Source of the DNA: Suillus spraguei
Taxonomy: Eukaryota; Basidiomycota; Agaricomycetes; Boletales; Suillaceae
DNA: 64,000 bases
Direction of reading: 5' to 3'
Assembly (NCBI GenBank): GCA_016800925.1
Contig: JABCPU010000062.1
Location: 1 to 64,000, forward strand
The translations under genes and the position numbers were made by a program. Shown one piece after another: positions 10,464-21,026 of this stretch (position 1 is the stretch's first letter; the number at the start of each line of letters is the position of its first letter). A model generated the notes under the pieces. The model made no database searches. It saw only the letters and a program-made list of their open reading frames with translations, and was not told where the DNA came from.

Positions 10464-12579
10464 TTATTGAGTAACTGTGTCGGCTGTGTGCATGTCTTCG
10501 ACACCGTAGACGGCTTGATTGGCGAGCCATCTGGAAACCAGAGCCTGTGCTTCTGCAGGTTTGTCATGAGGGACGTATAAAAGGTCAGCCGAAGGGTAGG
10601 GCTAGAGCAACCAAGGACTTATCATATGACCGGCGCCCAGCACCGTAACAAATGTTAGAGGGCCGGCATTCTTGGTTTCACCGACTTTTTCTCCATCGAC
10701 GTACCAAGACCTCCAACTTTCCTTCGCGTATGCAGAACGTCCCGTCCAATCTAATTTATCTACCCACAGCTTGTTTGCAACCCAATTGCACTGCCAGTCA
10801 TAAGTACCAGCATAAATCAACACTCTAATGTCCCTCTCCAGGAGGGCTGCAACGTAGTCTTGGGTATGATGTGCCCACTTATCGAGGTGAGAGGCAAAGT
10901 TTCGCCCGACAACATCAGAGCAGAGAGAAAATGCACCGGGACTTTCAGCACCAAGCATTTTTCGTGTCTCTGGCGCATCAAGGAAATCTCGGATAATGTC
11001 GTTTCCTGCATAGCACAATGGACCTTCACAGGGCTTAAAAGTGAAAAAAGTAAGCAAGGTATGTCATGTTATTTCAAGGAACTACCGACCTTTGAGATAT
11101 CGTACACATTCCGACCTTACATCCAAAAGTAGTTCAGCGGTGATTTCTAGCGAGTCTTACGTCAACTGACCACTTGCCCACATTGCAGTGCTAAGCTGTG
11201 CATCGCAAAAGGCAACAGCGGCCCCGCAATTCATGTGATCAAATTGGTCGATGCATCCATCACGCATGAGAGCTTGACACCGAGGTAACTGAGATGCATC
11301 ATCAAAAAACGGAAGGGATGATAAATTGAAACAAGTACCCACCGCTGACTTCATGCGCACACAAGAGCTAATTTGTTGAAATGGTATCTCTAGAGCAGCA
11401 GTGCCGCATTCAATTTCATAACGCCCTTGGTATAATCTAGGATTCATGAGAACTGTTGAAACACAGTAAATCATTCACTCACGTTGAGATATCAGTAATA
11501 CCATTCCCGATCAGGACGCTCTGAAGGTTGATGGTCGGTCTTCCCTCTGCCTTTGCGATTTCATTCTGATCATAAATTTCGCTAGCAAAGACAGGAAGAT
11601 ATTGCCCCTTAGATGCAACATCGTCAGAATCATACAAGATTATGGATATGTGACTCACGCCATAGGATTCACTAGCAAGATGCAATGGTCTACCCTCAAA
11701 TTGTTTGAAAACCTCGAAGAAAATCGTGATGAACGCATGTACATTGTGAGCAGCATCTTCCGTGGTCTCAACTGTTTCGCCAAAGTCAGCATATGAGTAG
11801 CCCACCCCAACTCTACGTTCACAGTATCAATAATAAAGGCAGATGATGATCTGATGTATGAGCTTACGGTTGGTCCAGGAAGAAAATATTGACCTCTTTA
11901 TTCCATGAGTATGGGTTCCACTTGGTGCCGTTCGTGGATAAACCATCGACATCGATGTTACATGGCCCTAGTATTCAAACCGTTTAGATGAATCACGTTA
12001 TATAGAGTGGTGCCCGCACCAAGTTCAAATAACAAGCCAAACGAGCCAGAACACCCGGGACCTGTGAATTGTAATGAAGGAAAGAAAGGACCTAGCAATG
12101 CGGCACATCACACCTCCATTAATCCACATCATCACATCGTCTAAAAAACATCATTGAATGGATGTGCAGGACGCCGAATCAACAAACTATGCACCGGTTT
12201 CTGGGTTTCTGCGGCTTTCAAAGAAGTAGAAGAACAAATGTTTTGCTCCCTGATCGACATCAAGATAACCGGTGTACACACTAAACGAGCGTTCAAGTGA
12301 ATCTCTTCCCTATCCATCCAAATCAAAGTACTCACGAAACAGTGGGGTCGCAAAAGTCTGACTTCTTGATGCGAACAGCATGGTGAGGGAAGCGGGGATG
12401 AGACAAGGTTGTGAAAGAGTCCACAGATGTAATCGAGGCCAGGCTTTTGGAATAATTGGAAGGGCATTAGGAACTGTTTCGTTGTGGAGCTTCGCATCTG
12501 TGAAAATCGTCTGTTTGTGAGCACTGCTGGCAACACCGACAGCTAGTGCAAGTAGAGCCACCGCTGGCCTGATAAGCAT
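10464..12579 (-). CDS. Serine carboxypeptidase, peptidase family S10
   Basis: The carboxypeptidase-Y-like enzyme removes C-terminal residues in the vacuole or extracellular space. It starts MLIRPAVALLALAVGVASS, a signal peptide. At least ten introns separate family motifs: 'KKSDFCDPTV', 'YTGYLDVDQGAKHLFFYFF', 'MMWINGGPGCSGSFGLLFEL', 'NIFFLDQPVGVGYSYAD', the catalytic Ser in S-E-S-Y-G (usual first residue Gly), Asp in 'YAGTYDWQCNW' and His in 'GAGHM', then 'VPHDKPAEAQALVSRWL'. GHM joins to VPHDKP only by an AT-AC intron (10575-10622). Exon 1 (12579-12336) slips by one base between the signal peptide and 'SFTTLSHPRF' at a four-T run (12445-12448); the deleted copy near 6.5 kb keeps frame there. 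Catalytic triad complete. The gene is divergent from NOP58, with 271 bp between start codons. Confidence 0.88.
10575..10622 (-). other. Putative 48-nt AT-AC intron in the S10 gene
   Basis: On the minus strand the exon ends GGT CAT ATG, the intron begins ATAAGT and ends TTTTATAC, and the next exon begins GTC CCT CAT GAC AAA. This restores the invariant G-H-M-V-P-H-D-K-P block in phase 0. A CTGAC branch-site-like sequence lies near the 3' end. No GT-AG alternative keeps His-Met joined to Val-Pro. ATAAGT resembles a U2-type donor with A for G at position 1, not the U12 consensus. Confidence 0.7.
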
Positions 12580-12850
12580 GTCTGGTTGACGGGTCTTGAA
12601 TGCAGCGAAGTAGTCTCAATTTCGGACGGTATTTAAATATCTGGAACCGAGACTACTCCGAGCCTCCGACAGCGATAGTAGTGGAGGTTTGCCACCCTGA
12701 CATGTACAGTAGACACGGCGTGACACATGTGACTCTGTTTGCCCAATGCGGTCCGGCAAATGCCGTGAGTGTAAGTTGTATACTTTAGTTTTTCTTATTG
12801 AGCCGTGCGGCAAAGATTTCGATTGGTTCTGGTTATTCCACTCTTTCAAA

Positions 12851-14986
12851 ATGCTGGTGTTGTACGAGACAGCGATGGGCTATTGCCTGTTCAAACTGTC
12901 GGACTCGGCCAAACTCGAGTCTGCAGATTTGTATAAAAGTTTCGAAACGCCAGAGAAGGCGACAAAATTGTACGTTCAAGATGCTCGTATTCTGGACATC
13001 ACTCAATCTGGCTTGATGGACAAGGTTGAAGCTGAAAGCGCTTCACCGCTTTACTTCTACTGCAAATGCAGTAGAAGATCTGACTGCCGTGCAGGACGGT
13101 AAACTGGGGAAGGGTCTGAAGAAATTCTTAACTGAACAAGTGGTGGAGAAAGCAAAGGGTAAAGAAACCTTGGTGGTGGTTGACCCAAAACTAGGTGCGT
13201 TGTGTTATGTCAGTATAATGCATGCCATCTTATACTCGTGATAAGCCCATTCCATCTCAAAAAAATTGAGCATCCAAGTCACTTCTCCTTCACCAGTTGA
13301 AGACCATAGTGACTTGTGGAGGGGTATCCGAAGTCAAATTGCTGCTTTGCTGGACGGCCTTGACCCAAAAGATCTTGCTACCATGAGCTTAGGTCTCAGC
13401 CATTCACTCTCGCGGTGAGTTTATGAAGTCAAATTGTGAAAGGCGGTGTTTATGATACATTCTGGCAGATTTAAACTCAAGTTTTCTCCTAATAAAGTCG
13501 ACACAATGATTGTGCAAGCTATTGCGCTACTAGATGATCTCGACAAGGAGATCAATATATATTCCATGCGAGTTAAGGTAGGAGAGTTCATCGAATATCA
13601 GCGATTAAGTTCTCATTTGGCATGTAGGAATGGTATGGATGGCATTTCCCCGAAATGGGGAAGATTATCGTTGATAACCTTGCCTATGCTAAGGTTGTAC
13701 GGACAATGGGTAAGTTTAGCATGCTTTCTCAACTCACTGTTTGGAGCTGACATTGCTTGGTCCAGGTTTCCGTACGAATGCAGCTACGACAGCGTTTGAA
13801 ACCATACTGCCAGAAGATCTTGAAGCCGTTTTAAAAGCCGCTGCTGAAATATCCATGGGAACCGAGATATCTGATACCGACATACAGCACATACATGCAC
13901 TTTGTGACCAAGTTATATCCATAACTGCATATCGTGCGCAACTTGCAGAGTATTTGCGGAATCGCATGAACGCAGTGGCACCAAATCTTACCGCACTAGT
14001 CGGCGACCTTGTTGGAGCACGGCTTATATCACATGCTGGAAGTTTATTGAGCCTAGCGAAGCACCCGGCTAGTACGGTGCAAATTCTTGGTGCAGAAAAG
14101 GCTCTTTTCCGTGCCCTCAAGACCAAGCACGATACCCCAAAATATGGACTTATCTATCATGTGGGTTACTGATCGTTCTCGGTTGCCCAACCCGCTTACG
14201 TTGTATAGGCCTCCCTCATTGGCCAAGCACCCCCCAAACTAAAGGGCAAGGTAATTCACTCTGCTTCAAAAACCAAGAATTCGTAGCGCTGACATGTTGC
14301 TATTGAGATGGCCCGTATGGTTGCCACGAAAGCCGCACTTTCAATCCGTGTCGACGCATTGACGGATGCTGATGGAAAATCAGAAGAAACTGCTCCCTCA
14401 ATAGGACTTGAAAACCGCGCAAAATTGGAGTCTCGCCTACGCGCTCTGGAGCATCAAAACGATTTGTCTGGTGTGCGAAGATTTGCAGACCAAAATCAAC
14501 AACCGCAACGCTTTGAGATGAAGGGTCAGACCAAAACATACAATACGGCTGCAGATGCTGTGAACTTGGTCCCAGCACAACGTGATCCTCTGGAGCTGGC
14601 AGTGAAAGCTGTTCTTGACGTGAAGGAGGAGAAGAGGAAGGCGAAGGAGGAGAAACGTGGGAAAAAGAAAGCCGAAAAAGAGAAGAAGGCGAAGGAGGAG
14701 TCGGATGATGACCAAATGGACGTCGAGGAGGAGAAGGAAGGCAAGGACAAGAAACGGAAGAGAAGAGAAAGCGAGGTCAATGGATCTGAAGCTCCCAAGG
14801 TAAGCAAATTTATGCTCTCACCTCCGCAATTCGACCAATGAATTACAGGAGGACGGAGAAACGGAAGCAGAACGCAAAGCCAGAAAGAAGGCACGCAAGG
14901 CGGAAAAGGCTGCCGCCGCTGCTGCTGCGATTTCTCAAGTGGATAGTGACCCGCCAAAGAAGAAGAAAAAGAAGACAGAGGTGTAA
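12851..14986 (+). CDS. NOP58: Nucleolar box C/D snoRNP protein NOP58
   Basis: Nine exons, all phases consistent: 12851-12969, 13025-13194, 13246-13414, 13469-13577, 13628-13709, 13766-14160, 14209-14250, 14308-14799 and 14849-14986; 571 residues. The N-terminal NOP5 domain reads [16 protein letters not shown], '[18 protein letters not shown]' and '[18 protein letters not shown]'. The central Nop domain carries 'EWYGWHFPE', '[12 protein letters not shown]', '[19 protein letters not shown]', '[17 protein letters not shown]' and '[10 protein letters not shown]', the residues that bind the k-turn/15.5K complex. The C-terminus is the expected Lys/Glu-rich KKE tail. NOP58 scaffolds box C/D particles for rRNA 2'-O-methylation and pre-rRNA processing in the nucleolus. 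Shares an upstream region with the divergent carboxypeptidase. Confidence 0.96.
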
Positions 14987-15455
14987 GTTGTCAGATTGGT
15001 CGTAGTCTGTTATCATTTCTAGCCTTCGCACTCCTTTCACGTTGCCGTCTTCTTGAATACAATATTTTGGATTATTGGCCTCCTCGCGAGCCTCCTCGAG
15101 TGCATTCAGTGACTTATACATCCCATAATCATATTTTGTGCCGCAACGACCCTTTTGTCTCGCACGACCATTCACTTCTTGATTTTGACTCTGCCCTCTG
15201 AGCGACGACTAAATAACCCAAACTCGTCAACGAGACATATATACCTATCAAAGAGGCTTTGGACGTGTAAGCCACTGGAACGAGGTTGGATTTGACCGGC
15301 ATCGCTAATGACAATTCTCTCAAACCTGGGGAGTTTTCCTGATAAGGTTGTATCGTGCTTACATACACACTTTGTACGGTGTTACCTAGGGGTTCAGTAC
15401 TCAGTGTTCACCACCATCCACCACCTACGTCAAATTTTCTATTCGTATTATACCT
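14987..15455. other. Intergenic, nothing recognised
   Basis: Spacer between NOP58 and the heptad-repeat protein. A CT-rich leader-like tract precedes the next start codon; no gene or RNA seen. Confidence 0.4.
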
Positions 15456-16241
15456 ATGGCTGCACCTGCTCTTCTACGTACCTTCGCAGATAACCTGGTC
15501 GGTATAGCGAACCAGGTTCATGGCTTTGCTGACAATGCTCCACCAAATCTCAACATCATAGCCTTATTAGGCGAGATCAACACGACCCTTGCTGCCCTTC
15601 AGGCGGGACAGGCCCAGATAAATGCGACCCTTGCTGACCTCCAGGTGGGCCAAGCCGCGCTCCAGGCGGGCCAAGCTGCACTTCAGGCGGGCCAAGCTGC
15701 ACTTCAGGCGAGCCAAGCCGCGCTCCCAAGCCGCGCTCCAAGCGGACCAAGCGAACCTCCGGCAAGGTATCGAGGAGATACGAAACGAGCAAGAACACGC
15801 AAGACAGGAGGCCGACGAGCTGCGTGGTGAGGTGCAGAATATTGGGAGGATAATTACAGAGATGTGAGTATATGCACCTGCCAGCCTTACTTTTGCTGAT
15901 CTCTTATAGGGACCAGATGTTCATCTTGAGAATGAAGAACTTGTCTTTGTCATGGGCGGCAGCACTCACCTGGCCGCCAGGCGTTGTAGCCAACCTTCCT
16001 GCTGGCTACCCAACAACTCCTCGTGGGTTGCTGGAGATGACGAGTGAGTTTTTTCTACTTTTCAAGGGGCTCATCTCAGTGTTTGTACCCAGTCCCGATG
16101 TGTGACAGCATCTCTACGGCCCTGGGCTTGCCCGCTTTTCCTCCACGCACCCCAGTCATGCAACGCCGCGAACGGCTGATGATACACCTTGGCTGCTTGC
16201 AGCTCGGCCCTGAGATACGAGCCAATGGGTTGTATCACTAG
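15456..16241 (+). CDS. Coiled-coil protein with GQAALQA heptads, frame broken by 13-bp duplication
   Basis: Exons 15456-15863, 15910-16043 and 16093-16241. It begins MAAPALLRTFADNLVGIANQ, continues into near-perfect 21-bp repeats encoding the heptad GQAALQA, then 'QGIEEIRNEQEHARQEADEL', which predict a long coiled coil. The C-terminal part (FPPGV, GLPAFPPRTPVMQRRERLMI, HLGC) matches a recurrent Agaricomycete family of unknown function that I recall only by pattern. A 13-bp block is duplicated exactly in tandem (15714-15726 and 15727-15739), shifting the frame by +1 inside the heptads; without it the frame is open to the stop. Slippage in the repeat or an assembly artefact are both possible. 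Confidence 0.65.
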
Positions 16242-16329
16242 TATTGATACTCCTATTATACTATAGACATTCAGACATCGTAATTACCTATACTTGTACC
16301 CCATGGACATTCCAGAGTCCCGTCTGGAC

Positions 16330-16414
16330 TTTGTTTACTTATGGAGCTCGATAAACAAAAAGGTATATTACTGTAATATACCTTTTTGTTTATCGAGCTC
16401 CATAAGTAAACAAA
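16330..16414. repeat. 85-nt perfect palindrome, 42-nt arms, 1-nt loop
   Basis: The arms, from tttgtttacttatgg to its complement ccataagtaaacaaa, pair without mismatch around a single T at 16372. It abuts the left terminal repeat of the adjoining element by 4 bp. Could be a head-to-head fusion of a transposon end or a MITE-like hairpin. Confidence 0.9.
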
Positions 16415-16418
16415 AGCC

Positions 16419-18891
16419 CTACTCAATAACGATTTTATTTGGTCATTTTATTTTGTGACAGGTCGTGCAAAAGCTTTCCATCGGCCTTTGAACACTCGTG
16501 CGACCATTCTTATGTAGATTTTAAGAAAAGGGAGTGGGTTATATCGTGTTTTACCACTGGGACCTCATTCAAATTGACCATCTTCTCGCGCCTGTTGCTC
16601 TTGACCTTGAATCGTATTCCTCTCTCGTCTTCTTCGATTGCTTGTTCGCTCGATCATTTGGGCCCAAGTTCGCGTTTCGCTGAAATCCCCATGGCCTCAA
16701 CGATTAATTGCCGTGCTCTCACTACCGACGTCGAGATCGAGGTCGCGTGTGATCTCTATGTTATGTTTGGAATGAACTGGATTGCTGCGTGGCCACCGTT
16801 TTGTGGGAAGATGAGACTCCCGTCTCCAATCCTCCATCTCTGGCCTTTAAGGTGGTGACAATGTCTCATTGTCCTCGTTTTTTTAGTATCTGCTCATTTC
16901 CTTCCGTGTTTTAGAAACTCCGTGTATACTTAGTGGTAATGTCAATCATATTGAACCTGCTGCTAATGATGGTGAATCAGAATTATCTCAGTCTTCGCCC
17001 CTCGTCGGGGCAATTTTATTGTCTTGTAGACGCTCGGACTCGAACTTTATTGCCCATGTCATCTTTTTCGGGCCGCGTCAATCAGGGGCCCCACAAGTTT
17101 TCAACTTAGAAAGTCTTGTGAGTCGTCGAGTGGAAGAGCTGAAGACTTTAGCCGGGCTAGCGTAGTTACCACAACAGAATCAAAATCTGTTTCTCCTGGA
17201 CTACTACGCAGGTTCGAAACCTGCTGAACTACAGTTTTTTTCTATCGAAACACACTCTGGCATTCATTCATTGATGGCTTCTTTAGAAGTTCGGCGTAAC
17301 TGGGCTTAGCCAAGTGGTTGCCGCAACAGAATCAAAATCTATTTCTCTGCAGGATCGAAACCTGCCGACGCTGAGGTTTTTTCTATCGGAACACACCTTG
17401 ACATTCACTCGTAAATGGTTTCTTCAGGAGTTCATCGTAACTAGTCGTATCGGATTGTGCAGGTTCAAAACTTGCATGACGAAGTTTTTTCCATCGGAAC
17501 ACACCTTGACATTCACTTATAGATTATTTAGAGGTTCATCTCTACTGGTCTTAGCCAGGTGGTCGCCACAACAGAATCAAAATCTGTTTCTATTGGGCTG
17601 TATAGGTTCGAAACCTGCTGACGACAAGGTTTTTTCTATCGGGATATTTACCCGTGATGGTTTTTCGTTCACCGTAACTGGTCCTGATAGTTACCACAAC
17701 AGAATCAAAATCTGTTTCTCTTGGACTGCGTAGGCTTAAAACCTGCTGATGACAGCGTTTTTTTCTAAACACACGTTAACATTCATTCATGGATGGTTTC
17801 CTTAGTGGTCCATCCTAATTGGTCTTAGCCCCTGTGCAAATTGTTGTTGCAACATTTATATTTACTCCATGGCGAGTCGTGCATTCGGACACGTTCGAAA
17901 CACTAATTATATTGTGTGTCGTGAGGTGAACAGGTCAGGGCCGCTCTGCGTAAAGCCCCTCCTCTCACTACTTTGATTGCAGTAGATCGCGTAGCCGGTG
18001 AAGCTTCCTTGGCGTTACACTTGCCTTGAAAATCTATGCAGTTGGATGAACTAACTCACAAACTTCAAACTCTACCTCCGTTGGTTGTTTCTTTGTGTAT
18101 CCCTGAGCAGCTTCAATTGGTTCGATTGATAGACTCTCGGTCAAATCGCAAGGCCTGCAGACTCCGAGCTTCACAATTATTTGTTGTGGGACAAGTGTAT
18201 TGGTTAATAACGTGCTCACGCTGCTTCCCTTTGCCAACGTAACTGAACCGACAGCAAAATTGTATGCCTTGTGACCTGATACTTATGTCTAATGCATGGA
18301 CCTTTGAAGCCGTGTCGGAACTCATCACTACGCAGCTTAAGACACGGAGCTCCGGATTGGCGCGACCAACGCCATTACCGATAGCAGCTCCTGTGACACA
18401 AAATATTGATCGGACTTCAAAATATGTCGCGGCAAATCGGCAAATCGAATCGTCCACATACAGATTCCCCACATGTCGTGACATCTCTCGAAACACTTGC
18501 TATCATTCTACTAGCTGATGCAGAGACACACGATGACAAACTCTAGCAACAATCGCACTGCATGCACTCGATGCGGCGCCAAGTACGGACCGCGTAGGCC
18601 ATATGGCCAACAGACTGAGGTGTTGTAGTGACCATGCATGCATTCTTGCTCAATGCTGGTTCATGTTGGCATCAGTATTCGCGATGTTGAGTACCAGTAC
18701 TTGTCACTTTGATCTTCACTGATCTCACCCAGCTGGCATTTCGGCACCTCTCTCCCATATCAAACTCCGAGCTCAGTATGGTATGCTGAGTGCGAAATAA
18801 AATGGTGGCCACTCATAACGTGCCTGATTTATTTGCTGGCCGTCATCTTGTTTACGAAATCAAATGGTCAAATAAAATCGTTATTGAGTAG
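16419..18891. mobile_element. 2.47-kb element bounded by inverted terminal repeats
   Basis: The left end, starting ctactcaataacgatttta (16419 on), reappears inverted at 18870-18891: the first 22-23 bases match perfectly, followed by about 15 bases of weaker similarity. No clear target-site duplication is visible. Inside are decayed coding-like stretches (about 16690-16858 and 18036-18240), none assignable to a transposase, and the tRNA-like tandem array at 17150-17830. Probably a non-autonomous or degraded DNA transposon; the class cannot be given. Confidence 0.6.
17150..17830 (+). repeat. Tandem array of tRNA-like, T-terminated units
   Basis: Five units of roughly 110-150 bp. The best preserved carry, in order: an A-box-like ttagccaagtggt (about 17305 and 17550), 'aacagaatcaaaatctgttt' (an anticodon-arm-like stem with loop ATCAAAA, central CAA), a B-box-like ggttcgaaacc (about 17211, 17604; variants at 17352, 17461, 17731), then a T6-T7 run (about 17235, 17377, 17485, 17630, 17757). 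The 3' spacer 'aacacaccttgacattcact' also recurs. The acceptor ends do not pair, so these are not functional tRNAs; they resemble tRNA-derived, Pol III-type cassettes. A sixth unit begins at 17820 and breaks off. Confidence 0.75.
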
Positions 18892-19121
18892 AGAAACCTT
18901 GAAGGGAACAACTGGTGCGGTCTGATGATATATATGAAAGTATCTGTTACATATTAAGACAGTGCCAATATTCCTACTATGAATGCAGTTTTACTCAAGA
19001 CGACCGTCGGAAGTTGTACACCGTGACGGCTTGTAATGTAATATGATCGAACCCAATTCTAGGTAACCGATCACACGAAGAACGTTTCACAGCGTTTCAC
19101 GCAGACGCCCGTCTTTTTTTG
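18892..19121. other. ERG27 upstream region
   Basis: 230 bp between the element's right end and the ERG27 start, with a 'tgatatatatgaaa' AT tract near 18925. No other feature. Confidence 0.4.
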
Positions 19122-20565
19122 ATGTCATCCCCTTCGTCCTGGCCAGTTATCATCGTGACAGGTGCAAACAGGTGTGGTGAACCAAGTCATCCATACTTTA
19201 ATCTCCCTACTGAGACACACGCAGCGGCGTCGGTTTAGGTATTTGCCAGCGTTTACTTGTTCAATTGATCTCCAACTCTCCGACGGACGCCCAACCTTAT
19301 TACAATTTTCACGTCCAAAAAACAACAACAACGGATGACACTTCTTTCAACGGCTTGACTCTAATTCTTGCTTGTCGTAGTAGGCAACGAGGAGAGGTTG
19401 CTCGCGAAGAATTGTACCAGTTTGCTGACCAACAAGTTCGTCGCTTTGAAATACTTCGAGGCTACGACGGGTATGCCAAGACCTTTAGAAAACACCTTAC
19501 CATTGTGGTCCATACCATAGACTTGTCACGCATTCAAACTGTGTTCCAATTCGCCGACGAAGTCATCAAAACGTAAGTATTTTGTTTGGGCGACGTGCAA
19601 ATAGTTGACAGCACTCTAGGTACCCATATGTGTCGCACCTCATCTGTAATGCAGGAGTCGCTTCTTTCATCGGCATCAATTGGATGTTAGCCATCAAACA
19701 ATTCATCACGGACTGCATCGAATCCGTGACAACTCCTATATACTACACCCAAGAAGTTGGTCAAGTCAGTCAAGACGGCTTAGGGTGGGTATGGCAGTGC
19801 AATCTCTTTGGACACTATGTCCTGGTACGTGTAGTTGACTTCGGATTAATATTTTCGGTTGATTTGCTCCAGTTTCGAGCCCTGAAATCACACTTAGCAA
19901 AATACCAAACGTCTACGTCTACTGGTGCCCGCGTGATTTGGATGTCATCTCATGAATCAAGCCCAATTCACTACGATCCTACAGACTGGCAGTTGATCAA
20001 ATCTGCGCACTCATACGAAAGTTCCAAATTTCAGATAGACTTGATCGCTCATCAACTGGATCAGGAGTCACTTCAAGATTCTGACTTGCCCATGCGACAC
20101 CTGATAGTGCTACCTGGCGTGGCTGGCACAAACTTCGCTAACGCTCTTGTGGGCACTGTCACATCAATGTGCATGTTCTTGGCTTTCTATCTCGTGAGTT
20201 ATGCACCACTGCAGCTAATCCATTGCTGATAATTCCAAATACTCTAGGCTCGTTTTCTTGGATCTCCATACCACCCCATAAGTGCATTCAAGGCAGCCAT
20301 CTCTGCAGCGCATCTTTGCTCAGTGCCGTTGGCTTTCCTTCCCACAGTTAGCCCGACAGAGTTCGACGACTCAGACCCTACAGCTACGGTTGAAGTCGGT
20401 TTCCGTTATGTCTCAGAGTGTGACAGATGGGGGAAAGAGCGTGTTGGTACGATGAAGCTGATGCGTTCCAAAGAGCACGAAAAGCAGTGTGATGAACTCA
20501 TGGACCATTGCGATCGTCTTTTCGCAGCATTTTGTAAAGCAGAGGGACGTCCAGTACATTCTTAA
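19122..20565 (+). CDS. ERG27: 3-keto-steroid reductase, ergosterol pathway
   Basis: Exons 19122-19171, 19225-19572, 19620-19824, 19873-20193 and 20248-20565; 413 residues. A short-chain dehydrogenase/reductase: 'VIIVTGANSGVGLGICQRLL' is the NADPH-binding TGxxxGxG loop, 'LILACRS' the following strand, 'LICNAG' the NAG motif and 'ARVIWMSSHES' the catalytic Ser region, with a Y-x-x-x-K motif in 'SYESSKFQID'. Length and the Cys/His-containing inserts fit Erg27, which reduces the C-3 ketone during C-4 demethylation at the ER membrane with Erg25/26/28. A hydrophobic segment (MCMFLAFYLARFLG) fits membrane association. Exons 4-5 and downstream sequence are repeated as a pseudogene at 28475-29625; this copy is intact. 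Confidence 0.94.
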
Positions 20566-21021
20566 CAAGCCCATCAGATATATATGGTCAATAATTATAT
20601 CCTAACTCTTAGATATATGTTACGGTCCAGTGACTACTATTAATGATAGCGATAATGTGCATCGGGGGATAAATATGCAACTGCTGCTCACTCAAGATTG
20701 CGGTGGCAGCTCTACTGCAATTGTTGGTGTCGAACGAAATAGCGGAATTGTTCGTATGTTATTCGGGGCGGGACCTATAGCGTCCATCTTCTTTCGGGCA
20801 CGGTCAGTCTAGATAAGAATAAGTGGCCAACCATTTAAACCAAAAGGCCTGAACATACTATGACAGAGCTTGCCATGCCTCTCTCCAAACCCTCCAGCAA
20901 GGTACATCCCTTGCAAAGATCGTGACTAGACATTACCCACATTTTTTGCATGTTTCTGCGGACAAATCAGTATTATAACTATCTGAAAATGTCATCACTG
21001 ACGCTGGGCCTTTTGAGCTGC
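19871..21021. repeat. 1.15-kb direct repeat, left copy
   Basis: Starts at the acceptor of ERG27 exon 4 and ends inside CTU1-derived sequence. It matches 28475-29625 almost base for base apart from scattered substitutions and small indels. The ERG27 part is intact here; the CTU1 part is decayed. Confidence 0.9.
20835..21021 (-). pseudogene. CTU1 3'-terminal fragment (last exon remnant)
   Basis: On the minus strand this carries the same '[12 protein letters not shown]' coding end as the true CTU1 last exon at 29439-29560, but with a one-base deletion and substitutions in the zinc-finger part (a Cys-Lys-Arg-Cys-Gly equivalent is altered). It stops abruptly at 21021 where WD40-derived sequence begins. 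It shows that CTU1 once lay immediately downstream of ERG27. Confidence 0.88.
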
Positions 21022-21026
21022 TGGGT

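Noticed and set aside
12141..12536. 131-residue alternative ORF at the start of the carboxypeptidase
   Set aside because: It runs in the wrong frame through exon 1, intron and exon 2; the S10 motifs are read in other frames.
17300..17380. Functional tRNA-Leu(CAA) gene
   Set aside because: Anticodon arm and B-box are present, but acceptor and D stems do not pair and no CCA-compatible end exists.
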